Source: Hyphomicrobiales bacterium
Lineage (GTDB): Bacteria > Pseudomonadota > Alphaproteobacteria > Rhizobiales > Rhizobiaceae
Reading direction: 5' to 3'
Length of the DNA stretch: 14,464 nt
Assembly: GCA_011087745.1 (NCBI GenBank)
Contig: JAALLB010000016.1
Location: forward strand, 1-14,464
Below are positions 6,705-14,449 of the stretch, in pieces (the stretch's first letter is position 1; each line of letters starts with the position of its first letter). A program made the translations under genes and the position numbers. The notes under the pieces were generated by a model. It saw only the letters and a program-made list of their open reading frames with translations. It was not told where the DNA came from and made no database searches.

Positions 6705-9482
6705 ATGAGTATTCAATCTAGTGATCTTGATACTAGTCCTTCAAAAGACCAGCCGCTAAAGGAAGACATACGCTTCCTTGGTCGCTTGCTCGGAGATGTG
6801 GTTCGTGAACACGAAGGTGAGGCTGTTTTTGATCTGGTTGAAACGGTTCGCCAAAAATCCGTAGCTTATATCAAGGGTGAAGATGAGAATGCCAAGCAGG
6901 AATTGGAAAAGATCCTCAATGCTTTAACTCCGGCTCAGACTGTTGAAGTGGTTCGCGCATATAGTTATTTCTCGCATCTTGCTAATATGGCGGAAGACCA
7001 ACATCATATAAGAAGGACCCGTGCACACGAATTGGCTGAATCGCCACCTCGGAACGGTTCCATTGCCAAGGCATTTGAGCGGGCAATATCAGAAGGTGCG
7101 ACAGCTGAAAGTCTAACCGAGTTTTTTGACGAAGCCAGTATTGGCGCAGTGCTGACCGCGCACCCAACAGAAGTGCGCAGGCAATCTACCATGAAGCGAG
7201 AGATCGCTATGGCTGATTTGCTTTCACGCCGTGACCGGGGTGGACTAACCAAGCAGGAACTGGCGGACATAAATGACAAGCTAAAACGCGCTGTTATTAT
7301 TTTGTGGCAAACCAATATGCTGCGCCAGACAAAACTAACGGTTCTTGACGAAGTTTCCAATGGTTTGAGCTATTACGATCATACCTTCTTTAAAGAGCTA
7401 CCCAAGCTTTATACAGAAATAGAAGATGACCTTGCTGAACTGTCAGGTAAAAAGCACAAGGGAATAAAATCCTTCTTGAAGACGGGTGCTTGGATCGGTG
7501 GTGACAGGGATGGGAATCCTTTTGTTAATGCAGATGTAATGTCGGGTGCAATGCGCAGGCAAAGTGTCAAAGTCATGGAGTTCTACCTTGAACAATTGCA
7601 CAAGCTCGGCGGTGAACTATCTTTATCAACTCGCATTGTTGATGTTTCTGATGAACTAAAAGAACTGGCAGCAAAATCAGGAGACACATCATCGCATCGT
7701 GATACAGAACTCTACCGACGAGCAATCGTTGGCATGTACAACAGGCTTGCCTCGACACTTCGCAAAATTGATAAAACCAAGTCTCCTCGCGCTCCTTTGG
7801 CCAAGGCAGATCCTTATTCGTCTAATGATGAAATTATTGCAGATCTGGATATTATTAGAGGCTCCCTGATCAAAAACGGCTCAGAATTCTTGTCCCGTGG
7901 ACGTTTGAGACATTTGCGCAGGGCGCTTGATGTTTTTGGCTTTTACCTGGCTAGCCTGGATATGCGCCAAAATTCTGATGTGCATGAGCGCCTTGCTGGT
8001 GAATTGTTTGAAGCGGTAATGCCAGAACTAAATTACGCCGAGCTTGACGAGGAGGGTCGCATTGATCTCTTGGTTGCAGAGCTTGAAAATAATCGTCCAT
8101 TGATCCGTCATGATATGACTTACTCAGAAGAAGCCGAAAAAGAACTAGGCATTTTCAAAATGGCGGCAAAGCTGAAAAAGCGTTATGGCGTCGGTGCAAT
8201 ACGTAATTCCATTATCTCAAATGCACAAAGCTCATCTGATCTTTTGGAGCTTACTGTTATTCTCAAACAAACAGGTCTGGTTTCCCCGCAAGGCGAGACA
8301 ACCATGCATCTTATCCCACTGTTTGAAACAATTGGAGACTTGCAAGCATGTCCTGAAATCATGGACAGACTGTTGTCGATACCACAATATCGAAGGCTGT
8401 TGGATGCAATGGGCGGCGTACAGGAAATTATGCTTGGTTATTCTGACAGTAACAAAGATGGCGGGTTTATTACATCAAGTTGGGAGCTCTACAAAGCTGA
8501 AATCAAGCTGATTGAGCTCTTCCAAAAACATAAAATAAAACTGCGTCTGTTCCATGGACGCGGTGGGACTGTCGGCCGTGGTGGTGGCCCAAGCTATGAT
8601 GCAATTTTGGCTCAGCCGAATGGTGCTGTGAACGGTCAATTGCGTTTGACCGAACAAGGTGAGATTATTTCAAGTAAATATACGAATTCGGAACTTGGGC
8701 GCCGTAATCTGGAAATTCTTGCAGCAGCAACGCTCGAAGCTTCTTTGCTTCAAGATGCCCGTCCAGAACCAGAAGATGAATATTTATCCGCAATGGATGA
8801 AATTTCATTGGGCGCATTTAATAAATATCGTGATCTTGTCTATGACGATCCCGAATTTGTAGAATACTTTTGGAATGCAACGGTAATCAATGAGATTGCC
8901 GGATTAAACATCGGATCACGCCCAGCTTCGCGCAAGAAAACCCGCGCAGTAGAAGATCTGCGTGCAATTCCGTGGGTGTTTAGTTGGTCTCAATCTCGAT
9001 TGATGGTGCCGGGATGGTATGGCTTTGGCAGCGCAGTAAAATCCTATGTCGATAAGCATGGCGATGAAGGACTCCCAAAACTACAAGAGATGTTCAAGAC
9101 TTGGCAATTCTTCCAGGCTCAACTTTCAAACATGGATATGGTGCTCTCCAAAACAAATATGAGCATTGCAGAACGCTATGCGGATTTGGTACCTGATAAG
9201 GAACTGGGATGCCGAATTTTCCGGAAAATTCGTGATGAATGGCAACTCACAGTAGATATGCTTTTTGCAATTACCGGTCAGGAAAAATTGCTGGAATCCA
9301 ATCCATTGTTGGAACGGTCGATCAAAAATCGCTTCCCTTATCTCGACCCTATCAACCACCTTCAGGTTGAACTAATGCGAAAGTATCGTGCTCAAGATGA
9401 TGACCAACAGGATGAGAAAATTCTGCGCGGTATTCAATTGACCATCAACGGTATTTCAGCAGGTTTGAGAAACAGCGGCTAA
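6705..9482 (+). CDS. ppc: Phosphoenolpyruvate carboxylase
   Basis: Cytosolic anaplerotic enzyme that fixes bicarbonate onto phosphoenolpyruvate to give oxaloacetate, refilling the TCA cycle. It is full length (925 aa from this start). Visible signatures: LTAHPTEVRRQS with catalytic His153, GGDRDGNPFV (about 264-273), GYSDSNKDGG, and the phosphate-binding FHGRGGTVGRGGG from about residue 616. The C-terminus reads NGISAGLRNSG, where most family members end in NTG. Start: ATG 6705 is preceded by TTGGAAAA at a suitable spacing and the protein begins MSIQSSDLD. A TTG at 6654 is in frame but lacks a ribosome site and lies within a dyad. No link to the neighbouring sulfur or haem genes is evident. 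It is probably its own transcription unit. Confidence 0.95.
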   Translation: MSIQSSDLDTSPSKDQPLKEDIRFLGRLLGDVVREHEGEAVFDLVETVRQKSVAYIKGEDENAKQELEKILNALTPAQTVEVVRAYSYFSHLANMAEDQHHIRRTRAHELAESPPRNGSIAKAFERAISEGATAESLTEFFDEASIGAVLTAHPTEVRRQSTMKREIAMADLLSRRDRGGLTKQELADINDKLKRAVIILWQTNMLRQTKLTVLDEVSNGLSYYDHTFFKELPKLYTEIEDDLAELSGKKHKGIKSFLKTGAWIGGDRDGNPFVNADVMSGAMRRQSVKVMEFYLEQLHKLGGELSLSTRIVDVSDELKELAAKSGDTSSHRDTELYRRAIVGMYNRLASTLRKIDKTKSPRAPLAKADPYSSNDEIIADLDIIRGSLIKNGSEFLSRGRLRHLRRALDVFGFYLASLDMRQNSDVHERLAGELFEAVMPELNYAELDEEGRIDLLVAELENNRPLIRHDMTYSEEAEKELGIFKMAAKLKKRYGVGAIRNSIISNAQSSSDLLELTVILKQTGLVSPQGETTMHLIPLFETIGDLQACPEIMDRLLSIPQYRRLLDAMGGVQEIMLGYSDSNKDGGFITSSWELYKAEIKLIELFQKHKIKLRLFHGRGGTVGRGGGPSYDAILAQPNGAVNGQLRLTEQGEIISSKYTNSELGRRNLEILAAATLEASLLQDARPEPEDEYLSAMDEISLGAFNKYRDLVYDDPEFVEYFWNATVINEIAGLNIGSRPASRKKTRAVEDLRAIPWVFSWSQSRLMVPGWYGFGSAVKSYVDKHGDEGLPKLQEMFKTWQFFQAQLSNMDMVLSKTNMSIAERYADLVPDKELGCRIFRKIRDEWQLTVDMLFAITGQEKLLESNPLLERSIKNRFPYLDPINHLQVELMRKYRAQDDDQQDEKILRGIQLTINGISAGLRNSG

Positions 9483-9521
9483 ATCAACCGCTTGTCGTTT
9501 TCAGAACTTGGCATTAAGGGA

Positions 9522-9578
9522 ATGATGATGAAAAGAGTAGTCAATCAAATTCCCGGGCTTTCAAATGGTCGAAAATAA
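9522..9578 (+). other. Short upstream ORF overlapping the start of the hydantoinase-family pseudogene
   Basis: Three tandem ATG codons at 9522, 9525 and 9528 follow AAGGG at 9516-9520, which is a better ribosome site than the one for the main ORF at 9565. The frame reads MMMKRVVNQIPGLSNGRK and ends at TAA 9576-9578, overlapping the first codons of the downstream gene in another frame. It could have worked as a coupling or leader ORF. It could equally be noise beside a dead gene. Confidence 0.2.
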
Positions 9579-10731
9579 AATTCTATTAGGCATAGATACA
9601 GGCGGACCTTACACCGATGCTGTTCTTTTAAGTGATGAGGCGGGCGTTATTGCAAAAGCAAAATCACTGACCACAAAACATGATTTGGCCATTGGTATTT
9701 CAGGTGCCGTTGATGCTGTGCTAGCGCAGTTTGAGGGCGATGTTTGCGAAGTGGCACTGACTTCTATTTCAACAACACTTGCTACAAATGCACTTGTTGA
9801 AGGAAAAGGTGGCAGTATCGGACTTGTCATGATCGGCTTTGATGAGAAGGACATGGAAAAATCTGGCTTGAGAGAAGCGCTCGCCGGAGACCCAGTAGTT
9901 TTCATCCCTGGTGGGCATGATGTTGCCGGCAATGAGCGCAAGCTTGATATGGCTCTGCTGGATGACTTCATTACTCAACATGGGTGCAATATTTCGGGAT
10001 TTGCGATCGCGGGATATTTTGCAGTACGAAATTCTTCCCATGAACTAATGGTTCGCGATTTTCTTCAAGAAAGAACGGGTTTGGCAACAACCTGTAGTCA
10101 TGAGCTTTCATCAAAACTTGGTGGTCCAAAGCGGGCTCTTACAACGGTATTAAATGCAAGACTTATCCCTGTTATTCAGGATTTGATTTTGGCATGTCGT
10201 TCGCACCTGGAAAAAACCGGTATCAACTCACCTCTAATGGTGGTTCGGGGGGATGGTGCGCTTGTTGAAGCAGATTTTGCGCTTAAACGCCCGATTGAGA
10301 CAATTTTATCAGGTCCTGCAGCAAGCTTGGTAGGTGCAAAGTTTTTACTCGGCACAAAAGATGCAATCATTTCAGATATTGGCGGCACAACAACAGATGT
10401 TGCCATATTGGAAAAAGGATGGCCTCGAATTGAGCCAGAAGGTGCAAGTGTTGGTGGTTTTACAACCATGGTTGAAGCAGTCGCCATGCATACATTTGGG
10501 TTGGGCGGTGATTCAGTCGTTGAAATTGATGATGCGACGAAAACCAAAGTCAAACTTGGACCGCGGCGTCAAATACCCATAAGTTTACTTGCAGTTGATT
10601 ATCAACAAGAGGTGATGCAAGCTCTTAAGAGACAATCACAGATGGAATATCCTACTCATTTGTGTGTGAAGTTTACCTATCGGGTTGCAGGAACTGAGCA
10701 ACGCGTAGGTGGTCAAAATCCACGGAACTAA
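9565..10731 (+). pseudogene. Hydantoinase/oxoprolinase-family protein, N-terminal part of a broken gene
   Basis: This 388-codon reading frame is the N-terminal part of a hydantoinase A / 5-oxoprolinase-family protein (ASKHA ATPase fold). Relatives couple ATP use to ring opening of hydantoin-like or 5-oxoproline substrates; the substrate here is unknown. Seen: first phosphate motif LGIDTGGPYTDAVLL (residues 8-22), the LSGPAASLVGA motif near 249, the second phosphate motif DIGGTTTDVAIL (271-282), and FGLGGDS shortly after. The first motif normally has Thr after DTGG; here it is Pro15. The frame ends at TAA 10729-10731, where homologues continue. The matching C-terminal sequence is present in a different frame from about 10698 onward, so this is one gene of roughly 665 codons split by an indel. 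Weak ribosome site at ATG 9565. The lone start and context do not tell which pathway it served. Confidence 0.82.
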
Positions 10732-11561
10732 AACTATTTGAAAAACTCGATGATCATCCTCAACCGCTCGATACTCTTCTAAAAGGAGGTTCTGAAGGTG
10801 GAACATTAAACAAGCTGGTTTCACGCGGCTTGGCGCAAGTATCTGGATTTACACCATCTGATGCGATGCATGTATTGGGTTTTCAAAATAATTGGGATGC
10901 TGGCGCGGCCGAACTGGCAGCAGGTGTTTTATGCAGGGTGCGAGATCGATTTGCCCAGGCAATTGCCAATAACAGCGAAGAATTATGTCAAAACATAAAA
11001 CAGCAGCTAACAACTCAAAGTAGCAATGTAATCCTGCAGACATGCATGGCTGAAGATGGTGTCAAAATTGGTGAGGGCGCTGCAGACTTAATAGCTCGCT
11101 CCCTTGATAGACAGGGAGGTTTCGTGAATTTCTCGCTCAGCCTAGATCGTTCTTTGGTAGGACTTGGAGCTTCAGCAAAGGTCTATTATCCGGAAATTGG
11201 TGAGCGTTTATCTTCTGAATGTCTCGTTCCAGAACACGCAGATGTCGCAAACGCCATTGGATCTGTGGCAGGCGAAGTACGTGTTCAGAAAACGGTTACA
11301 ATTACAAGTTCTGACGGGGGCAGTTCTTTCCAGTTCTTGTCTGGTGGCAACTTGATCAATATGGTGGATGAAAAAGCAGTGATTGAGAAGGTAAAATCTG
11401 ATCTTCAAGCTGAATTGGCCCAAATGGCCGATGAAGCGGGAGCTCAATCTCCAGTTTTTGAGGAAAATATCTAGGTTCAAGCGCCAACAATTGATGGATC
11501 TCGCCATTTTGTGGAAGCAATTATCCACATGAGCGCAACAGGTCGTCCAAAGTTTGATTAA
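10698..11561 (+). pseudogene. Hydantoinase/oxoprolinase-family protein, C-terminal part of a broken gene
   Basis: This is the continuation of the frameshifted hydantoinase-family gene, in the -1 frame relative to its N-terminal part. The translation from about 10725 reads ELKLFEKLDDHPQPLDTLL, then VSRGLAQVSGFTPSDAMHVLG, VGLGASAKVYYPEIGERL and ADVANAIGSVAGEVRV, all typical of the family's C-terminal half. A TAG stands at 11472-11474. Beyond it the same frame stays open to TAA 11559-11561 and encodes a family-like tail (DGSRHFVEAI, then ATGRPKFD), so the TAG is a premature stop. No start codon follows the coincidental AAGGAGG at 10783-10789; the only in-frame candidate, TTG 10830, has no ribosome site. 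Independent translation is therefore unlikely. The last codons overlap the FNR-type box upstream of hemA. Confidence 0.8.
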
Positions 11562-11567
11562 GATCAA
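11554..11567. promoter_or_regulatory. FNR/FixK-type binding site upstream of hemA
   Basis: TTGATTAAGATCAA is a perfect match to the anaerobox consensus TTGAT-N4-ATCAA bound by FNR, FnrL, FnrN and FixK proteins. Its centre lies at 11560/11561. The sequence TATGAA at 11590-11595 (4 of 6 with TATAAT) would give a transcript start near 11602, which places the box at about -41.5, the usual position for direct FNR-type activation. The 5' leader to GTG 11691 would be near 90 bases. hemA control by this regulator class is known in alphaproteobacteria such as Rhodobacter and rhizobia. The box overlaps the TAA of the dead upstream gene. Confidence 0.78.
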
Positions 11568-11690
11568 TAACCGCTAATCAAGTGAATGTTATGAAAAGTG
11601 CGACGAAAAGTCGGGTGTGTTTGTTGTTAATGAGTCGCCACCTGTGATTTAAACATGTATTACAGAAAAAAATAATTATTGGGTGATGTT

Positions 11691-12905
11691 GTGAATTTCC
11701 AATCTTTTTTCCTGTCCCGTCTCGAAGAGCTAAAAGAAGAAGGCCGTTATCGTGTCTTCGCTGATCTTGAACGCCATGCAGGCAGCTTTCCTAAAGCTAC
11801 CCGTTATGTTGATGGCAAGACGGAAGAAGTTACCGTCTGGTGCTCAAATGACTATTTGGGAATGGGACAACATCCATCAGTTTTGGCTGCCATGAAAGAA
11901 GCGGTGAGTTCATGCGGTGCTGGTGCAGGGGGTACTCGCAATATTTCCGGTACAAACCATTTTCACGTCAAGCTTGAAGAAGAATTAGCAGACCTTCATG
12001 GCAAGGAAGCAGCGCTTCTTTTCACCTCTGGTTATAATTCCAACTGGGCAACACTAGGCACACTAGGTGCTCAAATTCCTGGCTGTGTTATTTTCTCAGA
12101 CGCCAACAATCATGCTTCAATGATCGAAGGCATTCGCCATTCGAAAGCTGAAAAACGAATTTGGAAACACAATGATGTTGAAGATCTTGACCGGGTTCTT
12201 TCTGAGTATGGGCCCGATGTTCCAAAGATAGTTGCGTTCGAATCCATCTATTCAATGGACGGCGATATAGCTCCCATCGAAGCAATTTGTGATGTGGCAG
12301 ACAAGCATGGCACCATGACATATATCGACGAAGTACACGCAGTTGGCATGTATGGAAACCATGGTGGTGGATTTGCCGAACAAGAAGGCATCGCCCATCG
12401 TCTTACAGTAATTGAAGGCACACTTGGAAAAGCCTTCGGTGTGATGGGCGGATACATAACCGCCTCTGTTGAGTTGGTGGATTTTGTTAGAAGCTTCGCC
12501 TCTGGTTTTATTTTTACAACTGCATTGCCACCTGCATTGGCTGCGGGAGCATTGGCAAGCATCAAGCATTTGAAGCAAAGTCAGTTGGAACGAGCGCGCC
12601 ATAAAGAGCGCGTTCAAAAAGTTCGTGCGAGACTTGATGCAGAGGGAATTCCGCATACCCCGAACCCGGGACACATCATTCCGGTGATGGTGCAGGACCC
12701 TGTGAAATGTAAATGGATTTCTGACCTGTTGCTCAATAACCATGGCATTTATGTGCAGCCGATCAACTACCCAACGGTTCCAAAAGGCACAGAAAGATTG
12801 CGCATTACACCATCTCCCTTGCACACAGATTCAGACATCGAAAACCTTGTTAGTGCACTGTCAGAGCTTTGGTCGCAATGCGCATTAGCGCGTTCAGTTG
12901 CTTGA
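11691..12905 (+). CDS. hemA: 5-aminolevulinate synthase
   Basis: PLP-dependent enzyme condensing glycine with succinyl-CoA to 5-aminolevulinate, the first step of tetrapyrrole synthesis in alphaproteobacteria (C4 pathway). From GTG 11691 it has 404 aa. Seen: RYRVFADLERHAGSFP near the start, WCSNDYLGMGQHP, the glycine-rich GAGAGGTRNISGT, TYIDEVHAVGMYG with the PLP-ring Asp213, and GTLGKAFGVMGGY with the Schiff-base Lys247. Start choice: GTG 11691 yields MNFQSFFLSRLEELKEEGRYRVFADLE, which matches family N-termini, with GGGTGA at 11681-11686 as ribosome site. A TTG at 11679 would add four residues and has no site. No Cys-Pro haem-regulatory motif is seen. The upstream FNR-type box indicates oxygen-linked regulation. 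Its product feeds haem and, via uroporphyrinogen III, the siroheme made by cysG in this window. Confidence 0.95.
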   Translation: MNFQSFFLSRLEELKEEGRYRVFADLERHAGSFPKATRYVDGKTEEVTVWCSNDYLGMGQHPSVLAAMKEAVSSCGAGAGGTRNISGTNHFHVKLEEELADLHGKEAALLFTSGYNSNWATLGTLGAQIPGCVIFSDANNHASMIEGIRHSKAEKRIWKHNDVEDLDRVLSEYGPDVPKIVAFESIYSMDGDIAPIEAICDVADKHGTMTYIDEVHAVGMYGNHGGGFAEQEGIAHRLTVIEGTLGKAFGVMGGYITASVELVDFVRSFASGFIFTTALPPALAAGALASIKHLKQSQLERARHKERVQKVRARLDAEGIPHTPNPGHIIPVMVQDPVKCKWISDLLLNNHGIYVQPINYPTVPKGTERLRITPSPLHTDSDIENLVSALSELWSQCALARSVA

Positions 12906-12932
12906 TTCATTTTCTTAAGGTCTTGAATCAAG
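12901..12932. terminator. Hairpin at the end of hemA (possible terminator)
   Basis: CTTGATTCA (12901-12909) and TGAATCAAG (12924-12932) are perfect 9-base arms around a 14-base loop, overlapping the hemA stop codon. No T-tract follows on the plus strand, so it is not a classical intrinsic terminator. It may protect the 3' end or separate the two convergent genes. Confidence 0.35.
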
Positions 12933-12960
12933 TCTCTTGCTTCAGTCTATGAAATATTGA

Positions 12961-13002
12961 AAATAAAAGCTTATTTCTGAATCAATTTTATGAAATTTGA
13001 TT
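12961..13002. repeat. AT-rich inverted repeats at the end of the beta-helix gene
   Basis: Two AT-rich dyads lie in the convergent gap: AAATAA-aagc-TTATTT at 12961-12976, and a near-palindrome at 12980-13002 with 10-base arms (one mismatch) around ATG, starting AATCAATTTT and ending AAATTTGATT. The second spans the stop codon of the minus-strand gene. They may form a weak terminator for it, but the AT content makes chance repeats likely. Confidence 0.25.
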
Positions 13003-14337
13003 GCCGGTAACCGAAAGGTTTGGATATTTGCGTGTGCCTTCTTTAATAAGGTCGCCAGTAACAGCCTCTTGCCAACGATATCCAACTACGCCGCGAGAAG
13101 CCTTTGCGATGACGTTATTGGCGATGGAAACTTGGCCAGTTCCTTCTACAACACTTACGTAAAATCCTGTTCTGGTGTCGCGAATAATATTATTGCTTGC
13201 GGACACATTGCGCAGGTATTCTCCCCAACCGAGCAACATGCCAAACTGTGAAGTGCGTTCTATGACATTGCCGGTAACTGCTATATCAGCTTCAACTAAA
13301 ATGCCGGTACCAAAGATATGTTGTTCTTTGTCATAAGGAACATTTTCATGAATGTTACGGACAAGGTTATTTGAGCAAACTGACAGTCGTCCACCATGAT
13401 CAAGGTTTGCGATAGAAATTCCTCGCGCGGCACCGTCAACAATATTTCCGGAGATCAATGCGCCCTGAAAAGCGAATTCAGAGTAGACAGATGTCTCCCC
13501 GGCGCGAAGACAGGTGTTGTTTGTTATCTGGATATTGCTGCAAGAATTAGATCTTATAGATGAAAAGGCACAGTCAGAAATATGGTTGTTGGAGATCATC
13601 ACGCCATCTGCCTGCCAGGTATTTATGCCATTCCCATATTGGCCGGTGCCACCCATTACTGCTGAAATAAATTTAACACGGTTATTGGTGATGATCGTAT
13701 TGTCCGCACCTACATCTCGCCGGTAAACCAGAATACCCGCATTGGCACATTCTGAAACAACGTTGTCAGAAATCATCAGGCCTGTGTTTGCCTGACCAAC
13801 TATGCCAGCTGTTCCGACAGCAGTATCGATTTGGTTTTTGGAAATGCGGCCAGCAGAATTTGAAACTTCAATTCCCGATTTAGATGCATTGGTGATGTTG
13901 CAATTTTGGATGCTTACATGTTTGACGTTCACAATACCCAGATTTGCCTCCGCATAGTCCTTTACGGGTAGGAGACTACCATCAAGACTGATCCCATCCA
14001 GCTCAACATGATTTGCATTTTCCGCGTAAAGAAAATGATCACCACCAGCATATTCCAGTTTTGTTGCCCCATTAATGCCGTGCAATCTGGTATTTTTGGG
14101 TAGGGTGAGGTTTGAAACCTTGTATCGGCCAGGTTCTATGAAGACAGCCTGATTGTTTTTTGATGCAACATCCACGATTTTTTGTAGTTTTTTCCCTTGA
14201 TCGCTAACTGCACCTGCCCGAAGTCCCTCAGAATTTGCATTAATCCCGCTGCTAACGGAGCGTGCAGACGCAACATTTGCTGTTAAAGCAATTGAACTTG
14301 CCCCTAAACCTACAAGGAAATTTCTGCGTGCGAGCAT
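12988..14337 (-). CDS. Tat-exported right-handed parallel beta-helix repeat protein, function unknown
   Basis: A 449-aa protein with a twin-arginine signal peptide: ARRNFLVG with Arg4-Arg5, a hydrophobic stretch to about residue 20, and a probable cleavage site after Ala23-Ser24-Ala25. The mature part begins like a pectate-lyase-type helix cap (KLQKIVDVASKNN, FIEPGRYKVSNLTLP) and continues as a right-handed parallel beta-helix. Short turns recur in the pattern G-I-x-V then I-x-x-N-x-I, for example GIEVSNS, MISDNVV, GVMISNNHI, IQITNNT and GALISGNIVDGAARGIS. From memory this matches the family called twin-arginine-translocated uncharacterized repeat protein (TIGR03808), mostly from Rhizobiales. 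Beta-helix relatives bind or cut polysaccharides, but no catalytic residues can be named here. Tat export implies folding before export, perhaps with a cofactor. ATG 14335-14337 is preceded on the minus strand by AAGGTAAGG. It converges on hemA. Confidence 0.85.
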   Translation of the reverse strand: MLARRNFLVGLGASSIALTANVASARSVSSGINANSEGLRAGAVSDQGKKLQKIVDVASKNNQAVFIEPGRYKVSNLTLPKNTRLHGINGATKLEYAGGDHFLYAENANHVELDGISLDGSLLPVKDYAEANLGIVNVKHVSIQNCNITNASKSGIEVSNSAGRISKNQIDTAVGTAGIVGQANTGLMISDNVVSECANAGILVYRRDVGADNTIITNNRVKFISAVMGGTGQYGNGINTWQADGVMISNNHISDCAFSSIRSNSCSNIQITNNTCLRAGETSVYSEFAFQGALISGNIVDGAARGISIANLDHGGRLSVCSNNLVRNIHENVPYDKEQHIFGTGILVEADIAVTGNVIERTSQFGMLLGWGEYLRNVSASNNIIRDTRTGFYVSVVEGTGQVSIANNVIAKASRGVVGYRWQEAVTGDLIKEGTRKYPNLSVTGNQIS

Positions 14338-14429
14338 GTTTTACCTTACCTTTGGGTATTTTTATGCAGGAAACATGCCATTTTCTTGAAATCAGGCTTT
14401 GCGATTGTCTCAATTATACCCATCCTACT

Positions 14430-14449
14430 CCAAAACCCGAATGTTTTGG
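14430..14449. repeat. Perfect inverted repeat upstream of the beta-helix gene
   Basis: CCAAAAC-ccgaat-GTTTTGG has perfect 7-base arms around a 6-base centre, about 93 bases upstream of the minus-strand beta-helix gene start. It could be an operator for that gene or a hairpin of an unseen neighbour to the right. The window ends 15 bases later, so the context is missing. No other gene is supported between 14338 and the window end. Confidence 0.3.

Noticed and set aside
10698..10731. Programmed -1 frameshifting as the explanation for the split hydantoinase gene
   Set aside because: No X-XXY-YYZ slippery heptamer in the right frame is present and the longest A run is four. Together with the separate TAG at 11472 this points to mutation.
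10783..10830. AAGGAGG, a near-perfect ribosome binding site, as the start signal of a separate C-terminal gene
   Set aside because: No ATG, GTG or TTG in the coding frame lies within range; the GTG at 10798 stops after three codons and the in-frame TTG is about 40 bases away. The bases simply encode Lys-Gly-Gly in the broken hydantoinase gene.
12252..12824. Long antisense ORF of 190 codons opposite hemA
   Set aside because: It is the mirror of a highly conserved coding sequence; the translation shows no domain and no ribosome site. The same applies to other antisense frames over cysI, ppc and the hydantoinase gene.
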